DNA of 64,000 nt, from positions 3,634,001 through 3,698,000 of the forward strand of contig NZ_CP133160.1 of the NCBI RefSeq assembly GCF_030913365.1, given 5' to 3'. The stretch comes from Stenotrophomonas sp. 24(2023) (GTDB taxonomy: Bacteria; Pseudomonadota; Gammaproteobacteria; Xanthomonadales; Xanthomonadaceae). This document shows positions 62,321 to 64,000 of this stretch, one piece after another (position 1 is the stretch's first letter; each line of letters opens with the position of its first letter). Position numbers and translations under genes: made by a program. The notes below the pieces were generated by a model. The model did not search any database. It had not been told where the DNA came from and was given only the letters and a program-made list of their open reading frames with translations.

Positions 62321-63352
62321 TTGAAGAAGTCCGATTTCCATTACGACCTGCCGGATGAACTGATCGCCCAGGCGCCGTTGGCCGAGCGTTCGGCCAGCCG
62401 CCTGATGCTGGTGCCGCCGGCCCCCGAAGCCTTCACCGACCTGCAGGTGCGCGACCTGCCGTCGCTGCTGCGGGAGGGTGATCTGCTGGTGTTCAACGAC
62501 ACCCGGGTGATCCCGGCCCGGCTGTTCGGGCAGAAGGCCAGCGGCGGCCGTGTGGAGATCCTGATCGAGCGCCTGCTCGGCGGGCAGCAGGCACGCGCGC
62601 AGGTCGGGGCCAGCAAGTCGCCCAAGGCCGGCAGCCGCATCGCCCTGGATGCCGGTGGCGAGGCCGAAGTGCTGGGCCGCGATGGCGAGTTCTATGTACT
62701 GCAGTTCCATGTGCCCGAGGCGCTGGAGCAGTGGCTGCTGCACGCCGGCCGCCTGCCGCTGCCGCCGTACATCCAGCGCGAGCCGGGCCTGGATGATCGC
62801 GAGCGCTACCAGACCGTGTTCGCCCGTGAAGTGGGCGCGGTCGCCGCACCGACCGCCGGGCTGCATTTCGACGAGCCGCTGCTGGCCGCGCTGCAGGCCC
62901 GCGGCGTGGCCTTCGGCCACGTCACCCTGCACGTCGGGGCGGGTACTTTCCAGCCGGTGCGCGCCGATGACCTGAAGGATCACGTGATGCACCGGGAGTG
63001 GCTGAACGTCGGTGCCGAACTGGTACAGCAGGTGCGGCGCACCCGGGCGGCCGGTGGCCGCGTGATCGGCGTGGGCACCACGGTGGTGCGCGCACTGGAA
63101 AGCGCCATGCGCGAGGGCGAACTGCTGCCGTTCGCCGGGGAGACGCAGATCTTCATCACCCCCGGTTACCGCATCCGCAGCGTGGACGCGATGGTGACCA
63201 ATTTCCACCTGCCCGAAAGCACCCTGCTGATGATGATTTCCGCCTTCGCCGGCAAGGATCGGGTGTTCGAGGCCTACCGGCACGCCATTGCCCAGCGCTA
63301 CCGCTTCTTCAGCTATGGCGATGCGATGCTGCTGTTCCCGCAGGCGGGGTAG
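62321..63352 (+). CDS. queA: S-adenosylmethionine:tRNA ribosyltransferase-isomerase QueA
   Basis: 343 aa from TTG 62321, since the family begins KKSDFHYDLPDELIAQAPL; ATG 62285 would add 12 residues. LVFNDTRVIPARL and GVGTTVVRALES are typical. It acts in queuosine synthesis on tRNA. Tgt follows 69 bases downstream. Confidence 0.96.
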   Translation: MKKSDFHYDLPDELIAQAPLAERSASRLMLVPPAPEAFTDLQVRDLPSLLREGDLLVFNDTRVIPARLFGQKASGGRVEILIERLLGGQQARAQVGASKSPKAGSRIALDAGGEAEVLGRDGEFYVLQFHVPEALEQWLLHAGRLPLPPYIQREPGLDDRERYQTVFAREVGAVAAPTAGLHFDEPLLAALQARGVAFGHVTLHVGAGTFQPVRADDLKDHVMHREWLNVGAELVQQVRRTRAAGGRVIGVGTTVVRALESAMREGELLPFAGETQIFITPGYRIRSVDAMVTNFHLPESTLLMMISAFAGKDRVFEAYRHAIAQRYRFFSYGDAMLLFPQAG

Positions 63353-63421
63353 GGCCCGCCGCTACCGGGAATGGCCGGTTTGGGGGGATAATGGACGACT
63401 ATTTGCCTGAACGACCGCTCC

Positions 63422-64000
63422 ATGTCCCGACTGCAGTTCCAGCTCAAGACCCGTGACGGCCGCGCCCGCCGTGGCCGCCTGACCTTCCCGCGTGGCACGG
63501 TGGAGACGCCGGCGTTCATGCCGGTCGGGACCTATGGCTCGGTCAAGGGCATCCTGCCGGACCAGGTGCGCGCGCTGGGGGCGGAAATCATCCTCGGCAA
63601 CACCTTCCACCTGTACCTGCGCCCGGGCCTGGACATCATCGCCGACCACGGCGGCCTGCATGGCTTCTGCCAGTGGGATGGCCCGATCCTGACCGATTCC
63701 GGTGGCTTCCAGGTGTTCTCGCTGGCCCACCGCCGCAAGATCACCGAGCAGGGGGTGACCTTCTCCTCGCCGACCGACGGTGCCCGGGTCTTCCTGGGGC
63801 CGGAGGAGAGCATGAAGATCCAGAAGGTGCTCGATTCGGACGTGGTGATGATCTTCGACGAGTGCACCCCTTACCCGGCCACCGAAGACGTCGCCCGCCG
63901 TTCGATGGAGCTGAGCCTGCGCTGGGCCCAGCGCAGCCGCAACGCGCATGACGAACTGGGCAACGACGCGGCGCTGTTCGGCATCGTGCAGGGCGGCGTG
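63422..64000 (+). CDS. tgt: tRNA-guanine transglycosylase, 3'-truncated by window edge
   Basis: 193 residues visible of about 375-380. Strong matches: [30 protein letters not shown], the catalytic Asp in [12 protein letters not shown], and [11 protein letters not shown]. It exchanges guanine for preQ1 in tRNA. The frame is open to the window end. Confidence 0.97.
   Translation, partial: MSRLQFQLKTRDGRARRGRLTFPRGTVETPAFMPVGTYGSVKGILPDQVRALGAEIILGNTFHLYLRPGLDIIADHGGLHGFCQWDGPILTDSGGFQVFSLAHRRKITEQGVTFSSPTDGARVFLGPEESMKIQKVLDSDVVMIFDECTPYPATEDVARRSMELSLRWAQRSRNAHDELGNDAALFGIVQGGV

Noticed and set aside
60578..63283. A minus-strand frame extending the aminotransferase across queA
   Set aside because: The extension is antisense to queA; the conserved aminotransferase starts at 62074.

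Overview
The window is GC-rich chromosomal DNA from a gammaproteobacterium of the Xanthomonadaceae, most likely Stenotrophomonas (S. maltophilia complex or a close relative). The strongest arguments are a complete smeRv-smeU1-V-W-U2-X efflux locus, GTAG-headed hairpins of the Stenotrophomonas SMAG type, and the gene orders smpB/ratA/rnfH/bamE/fur/recN/hrcA/grpE/dnaK/dnaJ and queA-tgt. The sequence opens inside a photolyase gene and closes inside tgt.

Layout. 1-2.3 kb: photolyase and an OmpA-like lipoprotein. 2.3-11.4 kb: LysR regulator and the divergent SmeVWX multidrug efflux operon, closed by a strong terminator. 11.5-20.9 kb: accessory genes, including an AraC regulator with an SDR enzyme, a PAAR-metallopeptidase gene next to a lipoprotein gene (possible secreted effector and immunity pair), an exported EEP-family hydrolase and four tandem paralogues of a small secreted Cys-pair protein. 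21.1-24.0 kb: an orphan spanin pair and unrecognised genes. 24.4-35.3 kb: a 10.8-kb integrative mobilizable element in the 3' end of ssrA (tmRNA). It carries an integrase, a MobQ relaxase with an RSF1010-like oriT, a TraD-like protein coupled to an unusually large pilin, a JAMM-like exported protein, an Xre regulator, a lower-GC three-gene cargo operon and a 0.8-kb structured non-coding block with an interleaved (pseudoknot-type) pairing. 35.3-64 kb: mainly conserved core genes. These comprise tmRNA/SmpB (trans-translation), BamE, Fur, RecN, the HrcA-GrpE-DnaK-DnaJ heat-shock set, an Fsr-like exporter, PdxY with prephenate dehydrogenase, an ABC exporter, an ECF sigma/anti-sigma pair, a GAF-GAF-GGDEF-EAL protein, a LOG-family protein, a class III aminotransferase, and QueA-Tgt for queuosine.

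How parts work together. The Sme genes form one drug-efflux unit under SmeRv. The mobile element encodes its own integration and DNA-processing functions but no mating channel, so it would need a helper conjugation system. Its insertion keeps the tmRNA 3' end intact but appears to separate ssrA from its native terminator, now about 10.8 kb away. The best candidates for undescribed biology are all in or near the element: the cargo operon (uncharacterised protein, four-helix membrane protein, protein with an RNxxxH motif), the structured RNA, and the pilin fused to the mobilization operon. All family calls are from reading the sequence; no database search was run.
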